A stretch of DNA of 64,000 bases. It comes from Desmodesmus armatus. Its lineage: Eukaryota > Chlorophyta > Chlorophyceae > Sphaeropleales > Scenedesmaceae. The stretch is from positions 1 to 64,000 of the forward strand of contig VIIQ02000101.1 of NCBI GenBank assembly GCA_007449985.2. Direction: 5' to 3'. Below, piece after piece: positions 1-11,738 of this stretch (position 1 is its first letter; every line of letters starts with the position of its first letter). The notes below the pieces were generated by a model that saw only the letters and a list, made by a program, of their open reading frames with translations, was not told the origin of the DNA and searched no databases. The position numbers and the translations under genes were made by a program.

Positions 1-3000
1 TTTGTGTGGCTGCCGCGTGGTCATGCAGCCGCCGGCGGCTGTGGCAGCAGTGCTGGCAGCAATGCTGGCAGCAGTGCGGTCAGCCTGGTGTCGTCAGCCG
101 CCAGCAGCCCCTCAGCAGCAGCAGGAGCCTCGAGCTTCCATATCTCAGCCCCCTTCAGCACCACAACAACCAGCAGCAGCACAGCAGCAGCAGCGGCGGC
201 AGTGTGTTCCAGCTGGCCAAGGTTGCTCCCAGTGTGATGTCTGTCGCGACCAACAACAGCGGCGCGCAGTGTGCGAGCCATGTGGGGTCGCTGGTGGCGC
301 GGCCTGCCCATCGCTGGCTGGTGATGGGGCCGCTGCTAGGCAGGGGCAGCTATGGACGGGTCTATCGGGGCCTGCTGAAGGGAAGGCCTGTCGCAGTGAA
401 GGTTGGAGGGGGGAGAACAGAGGGGGGGGGGGCGGTCGGCAACAGGGAGGCGGAAGGCAGCAGGGGGCACTCACGGGTGTGGTTTGTCACTGTGGTGTTG
501 GCAACATTGAGCAGCATGGGCGTGGCAGGGCTGATAGTGACACGCCTTTTAGTCACAACACCTCGCATCTGCCTCAAAGTCAACAGCTTGGAGTACTGCT
601 TGGGTTTGCAGCATGTCCCTGCCACGTCAGATGTGTTCAGCTGATGGATGACGCCACCTCACTATACCTCAATGCTGGCGGTGAGCCTCTTGAGCCTCAG
701 CCCGCTCCCTCTGTCTCCCAACAGGTGGCATGTTGTGTTATTGCATTGCGTTATTGCATGGTTGTGTTATTACAGTGCGTCGGGAACAGCTGCCGCTCGA
801 ACCGGGTGGTGCTAGGCACACCATGGGAAAAAATGCTACTGAATTGACGGCTGGCTTGCTGGGTGATCTCGATCGCCCTCACACCTGACCTGAGAAACTG
901 GGGTACTACAGGCCCTTCGGACCACCCTCATGAGCCCCTGGCTCGCTGGCAAGTGCCGAGGTTGGGACTCTGTCCCCAATTACTGTACTGTACTGTACTG
1001 TTATTCCCCCCAATGTGTGCCCCCACAGATCATTGACGATGTCACGTCGCTGCGCCTGAACTCCGCCGGTGAGCCCCTCGAGATCAGCTTGACCCGGGAC
1101 CTGCCCGACAGGCGTCATGGCCACACTGGGCTACGCCTACGCAGACGCAGCAGCAACACCCAGTTTTACCAGGAGCGGCAGCAGCAGCAGCCGCAGCAGC
1201 GCAGAGCGCAGCAGGGGGGCCTGTGGGCTCGGGCCATGCAGTGGCAGCAGATTTGGGCAGTGTGGCGGCACTCGCACGTGCTGGATGGTGTTTGAGTATT
1301 GTGACAAGGGAATCCTGGCGGTGAGTGGGGTTGTGCTGCTCGGTGCAGACGAGAAGGTTTATATCTGCTTTGCGCACTGGCTTAGGCTGCCTTTGGTATA
1401 CCAGCTAGTGCATCAACAACATAATGTGCTGCTGACGAGGTATAGCCCTGTATCACAGTGTGTACTCATGTACCTGCATCCTGACGCAACCTGCAGTGTA
1501 CGGCGACCGTGGTCTCAACCTGTTTGACTTTATTTGTGTTGTGGCTGCAGGATGCTGCCATCCGTGGTTGGTTCCCGCAGCGCAACCCGCTGACTGGTGC
1601 CCCCCACCTTCGCGTGATTGGGCTGACGGCCCCTGGAGATTGCTGCCGCTATGCAGCACCTGCACGCCAAGAAAGTGCTGCCCGGGTAAGTTGCTGTGAC
1701 TGGCTGTTGTTTGGCATCGCATACGCCCGCCCCTCCGATACGCCTCCCCTCCGCACAGAATGACATTGAGAGGGACGACGGCTGGTGTGTTGCATGCGTG
1801 GAGTACTTGAAAGAGTGTGTCCTGGACAACATAGACGTCACTTGGTGCTACGGGCCTAAGCCTTTTAGTTCTGCATGCTGGCACGCTGTGCATTGTACCA
1901 TGCCTTATTCACATCCTGCCGCTTGCGTGGCGCATCAATACCTATGTGACATACTCATGTCCTCAACGTTTGCCCGCGCCTTCGTCTGCAGGACCTGTGT
2001 GGCGGCAACGTGATGCTGGCCAGCAGCAGCGCCACCCCACGGCTTCACAGCAAAGGTCGGGGACTTTGGCCTGGTGCGCACAGCAGCGGCCGCAGCGACG
2101 GACGACAACGAGACACAGTGTGCACCCTGTGGAGCAGCGGCTGGCCAGTAACCTGTACGGGTGATGCCACAAGCTGTGCTGGCCATTCACGAATATTCGA
2201 TGTATCATCACAGTGCTAAAATCACACCATTTTAGAGGAAACGCTGCACTAGCCAGCGGGCACAGATTGCTCATGTGTGTTGTGTAGGTTCCCAGTTGGT
2301 CCAACCTGTGGTCCAGGCCTCCAGGCAAGGCACTTGAGTGACTGCGTGAGCTGAGCGTGTTGACAGTCCATGCACATGTGGCGTGGCATCCGGGGGGCTG
2401 CTGTGCTGCTATGTGCATGGCGTGTCTGTGTTTGTCACTCACATCACATGAATGCTGATGTGCTGTGCTGTGTCTCACCGCAGGACCATCACCCACCAGC
2501 CCCCTGAGGTGCTCCTCGAGGGGTCAGCGGCGTTCACAGCCGCTGCCGACGTGTATGCATGGGGCGTCCTGTTGTGGGTGAGTGCGTGCAACCTGGCAGG
2601 ATCACTATGTCGTCAGGCTGCTGCCTCTATCAGCTTTCAAACCGCAACTTATCACCAACAGCCAGCACCCCACTCGGTCGGCCTCATGACACTTGTCACT
2701 TTTGAGTGAGACTGAGTGTGTTACTGAAACAACTCAGCGCTTGGACACTTTGCACCCAACCCTGATCATACCATGTGTGTAGATCCTGCAGGAAATGCTG
2801 ACCGGCAGCAGGGCATGGGCCGGCATGGCAGCCCCCTCAGTGGTGGTCCAAGTGGCGGTCCTGAAACGCAGCCTGGCCATACCAACAGCCCTGCCCCCAG
2901 TCTTCAAAAGCCTGCTGGCAGGGGCGCTGAACCTGACCCCCTGCAGCGGCCCATTTGGTTCGATCGTTAGAGCAGCTGACAGCGTTTGTGCAGCAGAGCA

Positions 3001-3110
3001 GGGCTGTTGATTGGGAGGCCTGGCAGGGGGAGGCGGAATGCAGCACATGCAGCACAGACCGCCGCGATCAAGGCAGCGGAGGAAGCTGCAGATGCTGCTG
3101 CTGCTGCTGA
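1..3110 (+). pseudogene. Protein kinase domain gene, 5' end cut by the window, with several frame breaks
   Basis: Pieces of a Ser/Thr-Tyr kinase-like domain occur in order on the plus strand. The glycine loop GRGSYGRVYRG and ATP lysine (VAVK) lie at about 325-401, then an intron. IIDDVTSLRLN starts at 1029 after CCCACAG. ATLGYAYA is near 1120 and the hinge MVFEYCDKG near 1290. EIAAAMQHLHAKKVL lies at 1636-1680, GDLCGGNVML from 1992, KVGDFGLVR near 2055. TITHQPPEVLLEG with DVYAWGVLLW is at about 2484-2577, EMLTGSRAWAG near 2792, and the RP..FGSIV..QL end of the C-lobe near 2950; the stop is at 3108-3110. GDL.GGNV loops are common in volvocine-type algal kinases. Consecutive pieces sit in different frames near 1110, 1631, 2030, 2130 and 2960, and the histidine expected before GDL reads as proline. 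It is therefore either a decaying copy or a gene with sequencing indels. The substrate cannot be told. Confidence 0.65.
641..1090 (+). repeat. Duplicated kinase exon (two diverged copies)
   Basis: Two related exon-like blocks follow AG acceptors: one at about 641-700, reading LMDDATSLYLNAGGEPLE, and one at about 1029-1088, reading IIDDVTSLRLNSAGEPLE. Both are phase 0 and could each follow the VAVK exon ending at 401. The second continues into LTRDLP, as expected for the alpha-C helix region of a kinase; the first runs into PQPAPS and looks like the non-functional or alternative copy. Confidence 0.55.
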
Positions 3111-5914
3111 AGGTGGTGATACAGCAGAGGCTACTGCAGGGGGTGTGAGGAAGGGTCTGGCGGTACTGCAGAGGCCCCGGGGCGGGGGCTGTCACCACAG
3201 GGATGGCCTGTGGCAGCTGTCCTCTTGCAGCCGTGCGAGGGATGGGGTGCCTGTGTAAGGTTGGTGCTGGCAGTGTTATGTTGGCGAGGCACACGGGAGT
3301 TGCGCTATGCAGTGGCGAAGCACTGCATGGCGTTCGTGGCGTCTGTTGAGCGCGGTTGGGAGTGTGATGTGGATGTGTGACTGCTGCCATTGGTTGGAGC
3401 AGCTGCTCACCTGCGCATGGTTAAAAAATGTGGCAGGCCTGTTGAAATGGGCAGGCCTGGTTGGTGCAGTTGATGATGGTGGTGGTGGTGGCCGCCATGC
3501 ATGTCTTGTCAACACCAAATCAAGCCCACGGCCAGGTTGTTGTGGCACGGTGGTGGTGGTGGTCTTGGTTTGAAATGTCGCGTGTTGGTGTGCATTACAA
3601 AATAAGCCTCTGAAGGAGGCCCACAGAGACTTGACTGCATAGTTGGTTGGTGGGGATTGCTGCGCCTTAAGTGTGGGTGTGGCGCGGTCTAATGCCGTGT
3701 AGAGGCATTGTCTGTTGGGGGATTGAGGTGAGGGGGATTGAAGGTCTGTTGTCTATGGCTGTGTGCACACGGGTTCATCACGGCACTCTGGTCTGAACCT
3801 GTGTGTTGGAGTTCAGTCATGACGTTGTGCTTGCATAGAGAAATGGCGTGAAAGTGGCGAGTGTGTTTGGTGTTGGGCTGGGTTTCTTAAGCTACAGGCC
3901 TGCTTGCTTTTTCATCCACCCTCCTGCCCCTTCCACCACAAATGTCTGCATTGTTGTCACCTTGCTCCCACTCCTTGCTTTACTCAACCTCAACATTCCC
4001 CTCCCTACTGAGCCGCTGCTGCTTCACCGGGGCAGCATGCATGAGCGGTGTACACGTAGACAGTACACGGTGGACCGTCTGCTGCATGTGGCTAAGACAC
4101 CCTTGTCAGCCCTGCAAGGGCAACTTGTGTGTGCATGTGCAGCGCAAGGCTCAGTTGGGAGGGTTTGTGTCTCTGTGCGCTTCTTATGTGGGCTGTTGGT
4201 GATGTGTGGCGTGCTGTCCGCTGGCTAACCACAGCATTTTGGCTTGCGTCGAGCTTGGTCTTACTTTGGGGTGCTTGTTGGAGGTGTTCGCCTTGAAACA
4301 GGGAAGGCATACTCCCACACGATGGCGTTGGTTGACTGCCTCTCTTGTGGTTCTTTGGTGGGCCCCTGTGTGGTGTGAGCAATGGGGGCATTCTTTGGAT
4401 GGTGGCTTGTGACTCTCGGGCGCAAGAGTGGTGTTGCTGGATGTGCATGCTTCCTTGGTCCTCGTCCTTAGCAGAGGGTATATCAGCCCCCTACATGCGT
4501 CCATGTCGAGCCTGGTGTGTGTATGCCAGCGGCTGTTGCTGCGGTTGCTGGTGTGCCGGGCTCGCCCCCTATACAAACGCGAGCGTAGTGAATGTCTGCA
4601 GCCGCCAATTGGCTGACACCCCCCCCCCCCCCACAGGCCAGGCCCTATCTCTCACTGGTTGTCACCTACCTCCGCATCCCTTTGGGTTCCAATCCCCAGT
4701 TTCTTGGGGGTCCAAACCCCATTGATAATACCTGATTGTCTGTCGAGGCTGACAACATTTGCAATGTCTGCGGGGCCAGGCCGCAGCTGGTGTTCAGTGA
4801 GAGGCATTCATGATCGGCGGTTGGATAAATGTTGGCGGTCATGTGTGTCATGTGTCACTCAACCACCCTGTCCTGACAAGGTATGTGAGTGTGTACAGGG
4901 GTGTTCCTGTTGGCTGGGTCCTCACTGCTCTCTAGCCTGTCCTGCGTGATGTTGTCACATGGTGCTTCACAGGCGGGTTTTTTCTGTCTCGCAAGCCTGT
5001 TGGGTTCAGCTTGCTCGAACGCTGCTGGCATGGTCTGCATCCACCGACCTGCAGGCTGGCTGTGCAGGGTTTGTAGAGGATGCTTGGATGCGATTACTAA
5101 TCGCCCTTTAGTATGGGGGCGAAGGACTGATACTACAGCATTACGGGCGCAGGACTGATACTACATTTGCCCTCTGGGCTGCACATGTGTGGCATCAAGT
5201 GGCTCATGTACCAGCACTGCCATCACTTTCAGCAGGTTGTGTGCCACCTCCAGGCCCCGTTGTGGTGCATCTCAGTGGGGAGATGCAGCTTGTCGGGCTG
5301 CAGACAACATTGGCAGGCTGTTTTTTTTGTCATGTGACACTGCTGCAGTCAAGACAGCAGTAACATGGTACAGGAGGCGGTGCGGGAGGCACTGTGTGCA
5401 TGTGCCTCTCTGCACTTGGGCATGGTTGACTGCGAATGTCTGGAAACATCTGTGCTGATGCCAGCTGCATCTTGCTTTTTTCTTGGCTTCACAGATTTCA
5501 CCAGCTGTTTTGCCGTGGCATACTATCCAGTATCGAGTACTCGAAGATCGCGTGGCTGCTTGTTGGTGCTTGTCATTTCCTTTCAGTGCGGTGTTGTGTC
5601 TGTTTCGCCTGTCATTGTGCTCATTTCACTGCATATTCGTGCTTCTCAAAGCGAGCGCAAGATGTGGCGTATTGGCTTTGCTCGCCTGCAGTCGTGGAGC
5701 TGGCTGTAACTTTGCGTTGTATTGCTTTCAAAGCAGCAGCTTGGCAAGCAGCTGCCCCAGGTTTTTTCCCTGTACCTTTTGTCGCTTCACACGTCATTCT
5801 TGGGGTCTTGTCCGCTTGCCCTCTGGCGTGTGGTTTGCACGGAAGCCTATTGCACAGTGGAAAGGCCTTTCCAAGCTTGCGGTGTCCGTGTTGCACACCT
5901 TTGTGGGGTTGGCT

Positions 5915-6650
5915 GTATGTCCTTGTTGTCCCAGCTGCATCATTCAGGCTTGCTGGCGCATGCGCTGCTGTTTGCTGATGTCGCCCAGCATGTACACAGA
6001 CATGGGCTGGCCTTGCCATGCCACATGCTATCTGCGCATGCTTGTGCTGTTGATCTGTCCGTCTCCTTCCTTGTGTGGCAACAACGCCATTGGCTTGCCC
6101 TTGGGACGATCGGCAGTTCATGCTTTGTTGACAGGCGCGTGTACAATGCCTTGTTGAGTTCAAGGCTGCAACTGCATCCAGTCTATTGCCATGGTCCCAG
6201 TCCATCGCTGTGGGAAAGGTGACGATGAAGGAAGATTGAGGTTGAAGCCGGTAACAGATGGGCTGCACACATGCCCTTTGGGGTCCCAGCTGCTCATTGA
6301 GCCGTGGCCCTGGCAGCATGCAGGGGAGTTTGAGGCGGGCACTGCTTAGGTTTTTTATGTGCTGTCCAGCAGTTGCATTTGTGCTGGCCGTGTGAGTACG
6401 AGTGCGGGGCGCCGAAAGTGCACGGCTTTGTGGGTGGGTTTCAGGTGTTGTGCAGGTTTCTGTTGTGAGCTTGTGGCGTGTTCGCTTTGCACGCTGGCTG
6501 TGTGTCCTCGGTGTCCCAGCTGTCTTATTCACGCTTGCCGCGCATGCGTCGCTGTTGGCTGATGATGCTCAGGCCATGTACATACTCAGGGATGGGCATT
6601 GTTGTGCCACACGCTATCTGCGCATGTGTTTGCTCCAGATCGAACCATAC
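5915..6650. repeat. Diverged tandem duplication in intergenic DNA
   Basis: A block at about 5915-6045 (TGTCCCAGCTGCATCATTCA, then GCATGCGCTGCTG and CTATCTGCGCATG) is repeated with many changes at about 6500-6630 (TGTCCCAGCTGTCTTATTCA, GCATGCGTCGCTG, CTATCTGCGCATG). The two copies are about 590 bp apart. No coding function is evident. Confidence 0.6.
6120..6400. repeat. Dispersed repeat shared with 12.29-12.61 kb
   Basis: Motifs TTCAAGGCTGCA, TTTGGGGTCCCAGCTGCTCA, TGGCCCTGGCAGCATGCA and ATGTGCTGTCCAGCAGT recur in the same order at 12,330-12,600, downstream of gene A. This suggests a relic of a further copy of the roughly 6-kb A/B duplication unit. Confidence 0.6.
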
Positions 6651-7204
6651 CCAACCTAGAGGAATTGGGTGGTCAACACTTTCACCCACTCCCCTGCCTT
6701 GCCTTTTGATGGCAGTGTTGGATCTGTTGGCAAGTGCGTTCATCTTCAAGGACTTCAAGGACACTGAATTCAGGGCTGCAGACGCATCGGGTGTGTCGCC
6801 ATGCGTAAAGTGAATTCAGTCTGAGGGTGAGGGTGTATGTAGGGCTCCCGCACACCACTACTTTGATGCCCATGTGCAGTTGTGCCGCACCTTTCGGCTC
6901 TGGTGGCTGCATGTTTGTTAAGGCAGGCCCTGTGAAAGCCCAGGTGTGCTTGTGATGGCCATGTTGCATAGTGGTTGCACTATGTCACGTGGCAAGGAGT
7001 GTGTTGGCAGTGTGGCCACTGCACAAAGTTGCAGAAGAAATGTTACTGGCCGTGTCTGGCCAGGTGCTGGCATGCTTATCCAGATCTTTGCAGCTGTCTC
7101 GTTGTAACCCAGCCTGCAACCCATGGCGTCTATCAGTGAGTGGGGGGGGGGGGGGGTATGTCCCCTGGTTTTTCAACAGATGAAAAAAAATAAGGGCACT
7201 CATT

Positions 7205-7242
7205 CATTGGCCAATAGGCCAATCATTGGCCAATAGGCCAAT
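7205..7242. repeat. Two 19-bp CCAAT-containing direct repeats
   Basis: The 19-mer CATTGGCCAATAGGCCAAT occurs twice back to back (7205-7223, 7224-7242). Each copy carries the palindrome ATTGGCCAAT and another GGCCAAT. It lies about 1.1 kb before the gene A start codon. CCAAT boxes on both strands suggest a possible upstream regulatory element; that role is inference. Confidence 0.5.
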
Positions 7243-7480
7243 GGGCTGTGTGCTGTCTCCCCTCCCAACCCAGGAGGTAACCTCAATCAGTAGCATCACC
7301 TCAGTTGCAGACTATGGTGGTCCATAAATACCACCAACACCTCAACCACATATGCATCACTTACTACTTCTTTTCGTTGACAGACACGGCAGCTTCAGCC
7401 TCTGCGATCTTATTACAACACCACCAACACCTCAACACCAGGTGGTGTGAAAATGTGTGATGTTCGCACAGCAACCGAAG

Positions 7481-8303
7481 GCCACTTATCTGATGATGGA
7501 TGGCTGCCCTTTCGTTAAAGGTCACAGCTGGTCAAGCTACAACGCATAGGTTGGGTGCAATCCGCTTACTGCGTCTTCGCTTTCTGGCAGCACCGGTGAC
7601 TGCATCGCGATCACACGGCATCGCCACACGCACACCCTTATCATTCTTATTTTGTTCACGTTCTGACTCTGAAAGGAACCACAGCAGGATCCGGCTGGGA
7701 GTTGTGGTGCATATCACAGACACAGGAGTCAAGCCAAGGCATTGCTGTTCAGGCCTCTACTCTGGCAACGATCTGGCGATGATCAAGCACCAGGTGCGCA
7801 TGAAACGAGCATCTTGTTTCACAGGACTTCCAGCACACATGCAGGCAGCCGCAGCGCAGGGTAAGCTGCTGCGCAGCTGGCGGGCCAGGTGAACACCAGG
7901 CTGTGTGTGCTGTGACATAGCTGTACCGTCACCAAGGGGAAGAAGCTGCCTGAGCAGTCTATGCCATGTATAGTATCATGTATGTATTCCTTTGCAGCCA
8001 CACCACTGCCATCACTGGTTGGATGTGGGCCAGTTGAGCAAGACAGCGAGGCAGGCTGGTCACATGCAGGCTGGGCATGCAGGCAAACAGCATTCTTGTC
8101 AACAAGCAGCTGCAGGCAGCTTTGAGGTGATGCCTGCACCTCAGACTCCCGTTGTCACAGAGATAGGAGGGTGCACAACAGCGCTCAAGGGTGTGCTGAG
8201 TGTGACCAACATGTGACCTTACCTCACCCTCACATCCATCCATCTGTGTGGTTGCAGGAGAGGTCCTGATATCAAGTTGCTATCAAGGCTTGTTATTCCC
8301 ACC
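7481..8303 (+). promoter_or_regulatory. 5' flank of gene A, homologous to the 5' flank of gene B
   Basis: Blocks such as CACCGGTGACTGCATCGCGA (7590s) and CAGGTGCGCATGA (7790s) match 13,600 (CCCCGGTGACTGCGTCGCGA) and 13,797. The flanks were therefore duplicated with the genes. A possible AG acceptor (GGTTGCAG, near 8257) lies shortly before the ATG in A, and one also precedes the ATG in B (CATGTGCAG, near 14,300), so the 5' UTR may be spliced. No TATA box was identified with confidence. Confidence 0.4.
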
Positions 8304-11300
8304 ATGAGCCGCATCGACACAAGTAAGTCATGGTACCTGCATACGAGTCTGGACTGTACAAGGAACTGCACTTGGGTTCAACCCCCTCCCCCTTCCCAAA
8401 CTGTGACATGGCATCATGCACTGGCAGTTCTGTAATGAGCAAATGACCACATGCCCTTGACCGTTCATATTTTGTGTTATGTGGGTTATAGTAGTATGTG
8501 GCTGGAGCTGCATGCCCTCCTCCCAGGGCTGAAATGCTGCCCCGCCCTCACACTCCCTCATACAGCCACTGCAGCAGCTCTCCTTGTCACTTGGCCTGCA
8601 CATGGCATGCACAACTCAGCTGCAGGCACAACTCAGCTGCATAGCATGCATATGGCATGCACATGGCATGCAAAACTCAGCTGCATCGGTGCCGAACCCT
8701 GCAGGGGGGTCTGCTGTCTTGAAGCACAGCCAGTGCCATTACAAGCGGAGGTCATGGCCCTTACAAAGTCATGTTTTTGCACTTTTCTTGCAGTGCGCTG
8801 GTGGAGCTTTGGGTTGCTGCTGCTGGCTCTCTGGGGTTCCCACAGTACAGCCCAATTAATGCCAGTGCCGGAAAGCCCTGCCATCCTGGAGCTCTTGATG
8901 TCCGACTCGGGCGTGGCGCAGGCGCGACTGATTGATGTGAGGCAAGCTGAGGCGGGCACAACATGCGAACTCACCATCGAGGGCGGCTCCAACAACGCCG
9001 AGATGAGAGTGTTCGGTACAAGCATCGCCCGTGCGGAGTTGAGGTGCACCGGGGAGAAGATTCAGATCGCCGTGCATCCTGCCCTGGCGCCGTTTGCACG
9101 CCATTTTAAAGGTGTGAATGTGGCAACCATACCCCCCATGCAGGATCTCAAGCTTGCACAACAGCAAGCAGAGGCAAAAGGACAAACGTGTTTTTCAAAG
9201 GAAGATGTTTTAATTCTGTTGTGCGGTGAGCCCAATGTCAGGTTCTTGGTCCGCGCGTCAACATGAGGTCACCAACGGAGTTGATGGAATCGTCCGACGA
9301 GTTGCTGTCAGATATGCCCGGGGCCTTGTGATGGGTTCCATGCTAAGCTTTGCGGATGCCACGGTCGGCTTAATTGAGCCGTTGGTGTCAATGGTGCCAT
9401 CATATGCCCTAGGTGGATCTGGTCTTCTTTATGTACAAGGAGGACTCATCAATAGTACTATGGGCATGGTGGTAGGGGGGGCAATCGTGTATGAAGGGAC
9501 AAATTTCAGAAACAACGAAGGCATTTTCCGGGCTGGGGCAGTCACGGTGGTATCAGGCCATGCAATATTCAAGGACTGTGTTTTTGAAGCCAATCGGGCG
9601 CAGACCCTGGATGAGACCACGCGTGGAGAGGCAAGCGTGGTGATGCTCAGGTCTGGGCTGGGGGGCGCAGTACTTGGGCAGCTTATAACACGCGGTGACA
9701 AGACAATGCCAATGCAGACAAGCGCTACCTTCACCAACTGTACCTTCACCAACAACAAGGCACATGACGGAGGTGCTATAGCTATGGCTGGTGTCAACAC
9801 CACCATCACAAACTGCACCTTCACCAACAACAGCGCCGCTTTGAATGGCTTCGACGTGTACGTAACCCAAGGTGGGACAGTCAACATCACCGCTTCCAAC
9901 GTCACAGTATCAAGCCCCACGGTGGTCTGGGAGCGAAAGATGTGCGCCAGTGCTTGAGAGGGGAGTACTTCGGCGAACTGGAGGGCACCTGCCGCAGATG
10001 CCCTGGCGCCACATACAGCTTGAAGATTCCAGTGCCAGCGAACTGTTCCTCTTGTCCACCAAATGCAAAGGTATGTGTATGTGGCTGGGTGCATCACACA
10101 TGTTTGCATGACTGCATGGTGCAGCAGCAGCAGCATCACAGTGCCATAGGAGGTGTCAAAGTTAGGGAGTCACTCCGGGGTGCCATGATGATCACATGTG
10201 CACCTGATACACACGAGCACGCCAGCACCATGTGCATACGTGGTTTGCATGCCATGGGGCGCCGTCTCAGCATCACTCTGGTATTGTTTGCCTTTTTACG
10301 ATAACCTTGATACGTGTTGCTGACCATGCAGTGCCGCGGAGGTGATGCAATTGTGGCGAACAAGGGCTTCTTCCGTGTCAGCAATACCTCGGACAAGATT
10401 ATCAACTGCCCCCGTGCAGGCGCATGCTTGGAAGGGAAGTGTGATGGGGGTCACCAGGGCGTGGTGTGTGGCAACTGCAGTGAGGGGTACGCACCTGCCA
10501 TGCCTTTTAAGTGTGTTGAGTGTGCATCAAAGCGTGGCGCTATTGCTGTGTTCCTTGCCTCTACCATAATTCTCATTGTGTTTGCTGGCATTGCGGTTCA
10601 GCTTACTTTGACTGCCAACAGGGATAACGCAGTCGAGGCTGCTACCCATGCCACAGCAGGAGATATGCTGAAGCTGCTCGCACTGTTCCTGCAGTACACA
10701 TCTATCATTGGTAGCCTACCTGTGCCGTGGCCTGCGCCATTGCTTGCTCTCATTACTGCATCCGACTGGGTGTTTGCAGGCAGTGTCGGCCAGACGCTTG
10801 CTTGGGTCAAAAGCCCTTTTGAGTGTGCCTTGAAGGGTTTCAGGGTCCCGTCTGCCATGTTGAAGCAGCTGATCTACTTGCTCATGCCAGCTTTTGTGGC
10901 CCTGGTCTTGCTGTTGTTCTTTGTCAGCTTTTACTCGTGTTGTTGGCGCAGCAAGAAGCACACACTGCGTTTGACAGTTGTGCTGATGGTGTCTGCATTT
11001 TTCACGTTCCCACTCGTGCTGAGGGCTGCATTCAATTTCTTTGGGTGCTTCAGGATCGAAGACCCAACACTGCCTTACTCCCTGTGGTGGGTGCAAGCTA
11101 TGGCTCAGCCCTGTTACCGGGGTGCACACAGGGTGTGGTCGTTGGCGGTGGGCCTTCCGTTCTTGATCGCATGTTGCTCAGCACCATTCGTACTGGGCTT
11201 CTGGCTGCGGCGTAACAGCGCAAGGATGGGCGAGCCCGTATTCCGTGAGCGATACGCCCACCTCTATCGCTTGTACCGCGCGCACGCTTATTGGTATGAG

Positions 11301-11738
11301 CCCGTGATCCTCATTCAGACCATTCTGCTGGTGGCACTGGCGGTTTTTGCCTCACAAATCGGCAACTATGCCGCCGTCGTGCTGACTGGTTTGCACATCG
11401 CTATGGCTTTGCAGCTGCTGCAGCTCGTTCGTCCCTACGCAGCGCTGATGTTGCACCGCCTGCACGTAGCTTCACTTTGCTGCCTGCTGCTGAACGTCTT
11501 TGTGGCACTGCTGATGTTCGATCAGCCTTTCACAGCAACGAGCCGCGTGTTGGGCATTGCACAAGTAGCGGCAGCCGTCTTCTCGCTTATCATGAGCGTG
11601 TGCTTTGTGATTGCGTGCTGTGTTTGCATCTGCAACTACTATCTGCACGGGCCTGGAAAGCAGCAGGTCAAAAAGTTCATTGCACGCTGGTGTGGCGGAT
11701 CGCCCTACGACACGCATGAGCACAGGATTGCAGCTTAG
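8304..11738 (+). CDS. Gene A: secreted beta-helix / Cys-rich / multi-pass membrane protein, frame-broken copy
   Basis: Three exons fit: 8304-8322, 8794-10070 and 10332-11738. The first exon codes only MSRIDT plus one base. Exon 2 opens with a hydrophobic stretch (WWSFGLLLLALW...STAQ) read as a signal peptide, then a domain with EGGSN, and then NCTFTNN-type repeats typical of polymorphic membrane protein/right-handed beta-helix folds. A Cys-rich motif (CRRCPGATYS) follows. Exon 3 (about 469 aa) carries more Cys pairs and 8-9 predicted membrane helices, ending in HEHRIAA. The order matches gene B throughout. Compared with B, exon 2 needs single-base corrections near 9256, between about 9260 and 9330, and near 9945, so as written it is not translatable. 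It is probably a cell-surface protein; ligand and function are unknown. Confidence 0.7.

Larger units (their letters stand above)
3111..7480. other. Intergenic stretch, no gene recognised
   Basis: Open frames occur on both strands but none shows a recognisable domain, a consistent exon series or a signal peptide. The sequence holds short C and G homopolymers (near 4619-4632 and 7142-7157), diverged duplicated blocks (5.9-6.65 kb) and a CCAAT-rich element (7205-7242). Part of it may be 3' UTR of the kinase or 5' flank of gene A. Confidence 0.5.

Noticed and set aside
1..240. CAG/GCA trinucleotide runs as a CRISPR or regulatory array
   Set aside because: They are simple Ser/Gln-coding or intronic triplet repeats, common in algal genes; there is no repeat-spacer structure here or elsewhere in the window.
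5436..6532. Long overlapping open frames on both strands (up to about 300 codons)
   Set aside because: No domain, no consistent homology and equal openness on opposite strands. The DNA here is a diverged duplication of non-coding character.
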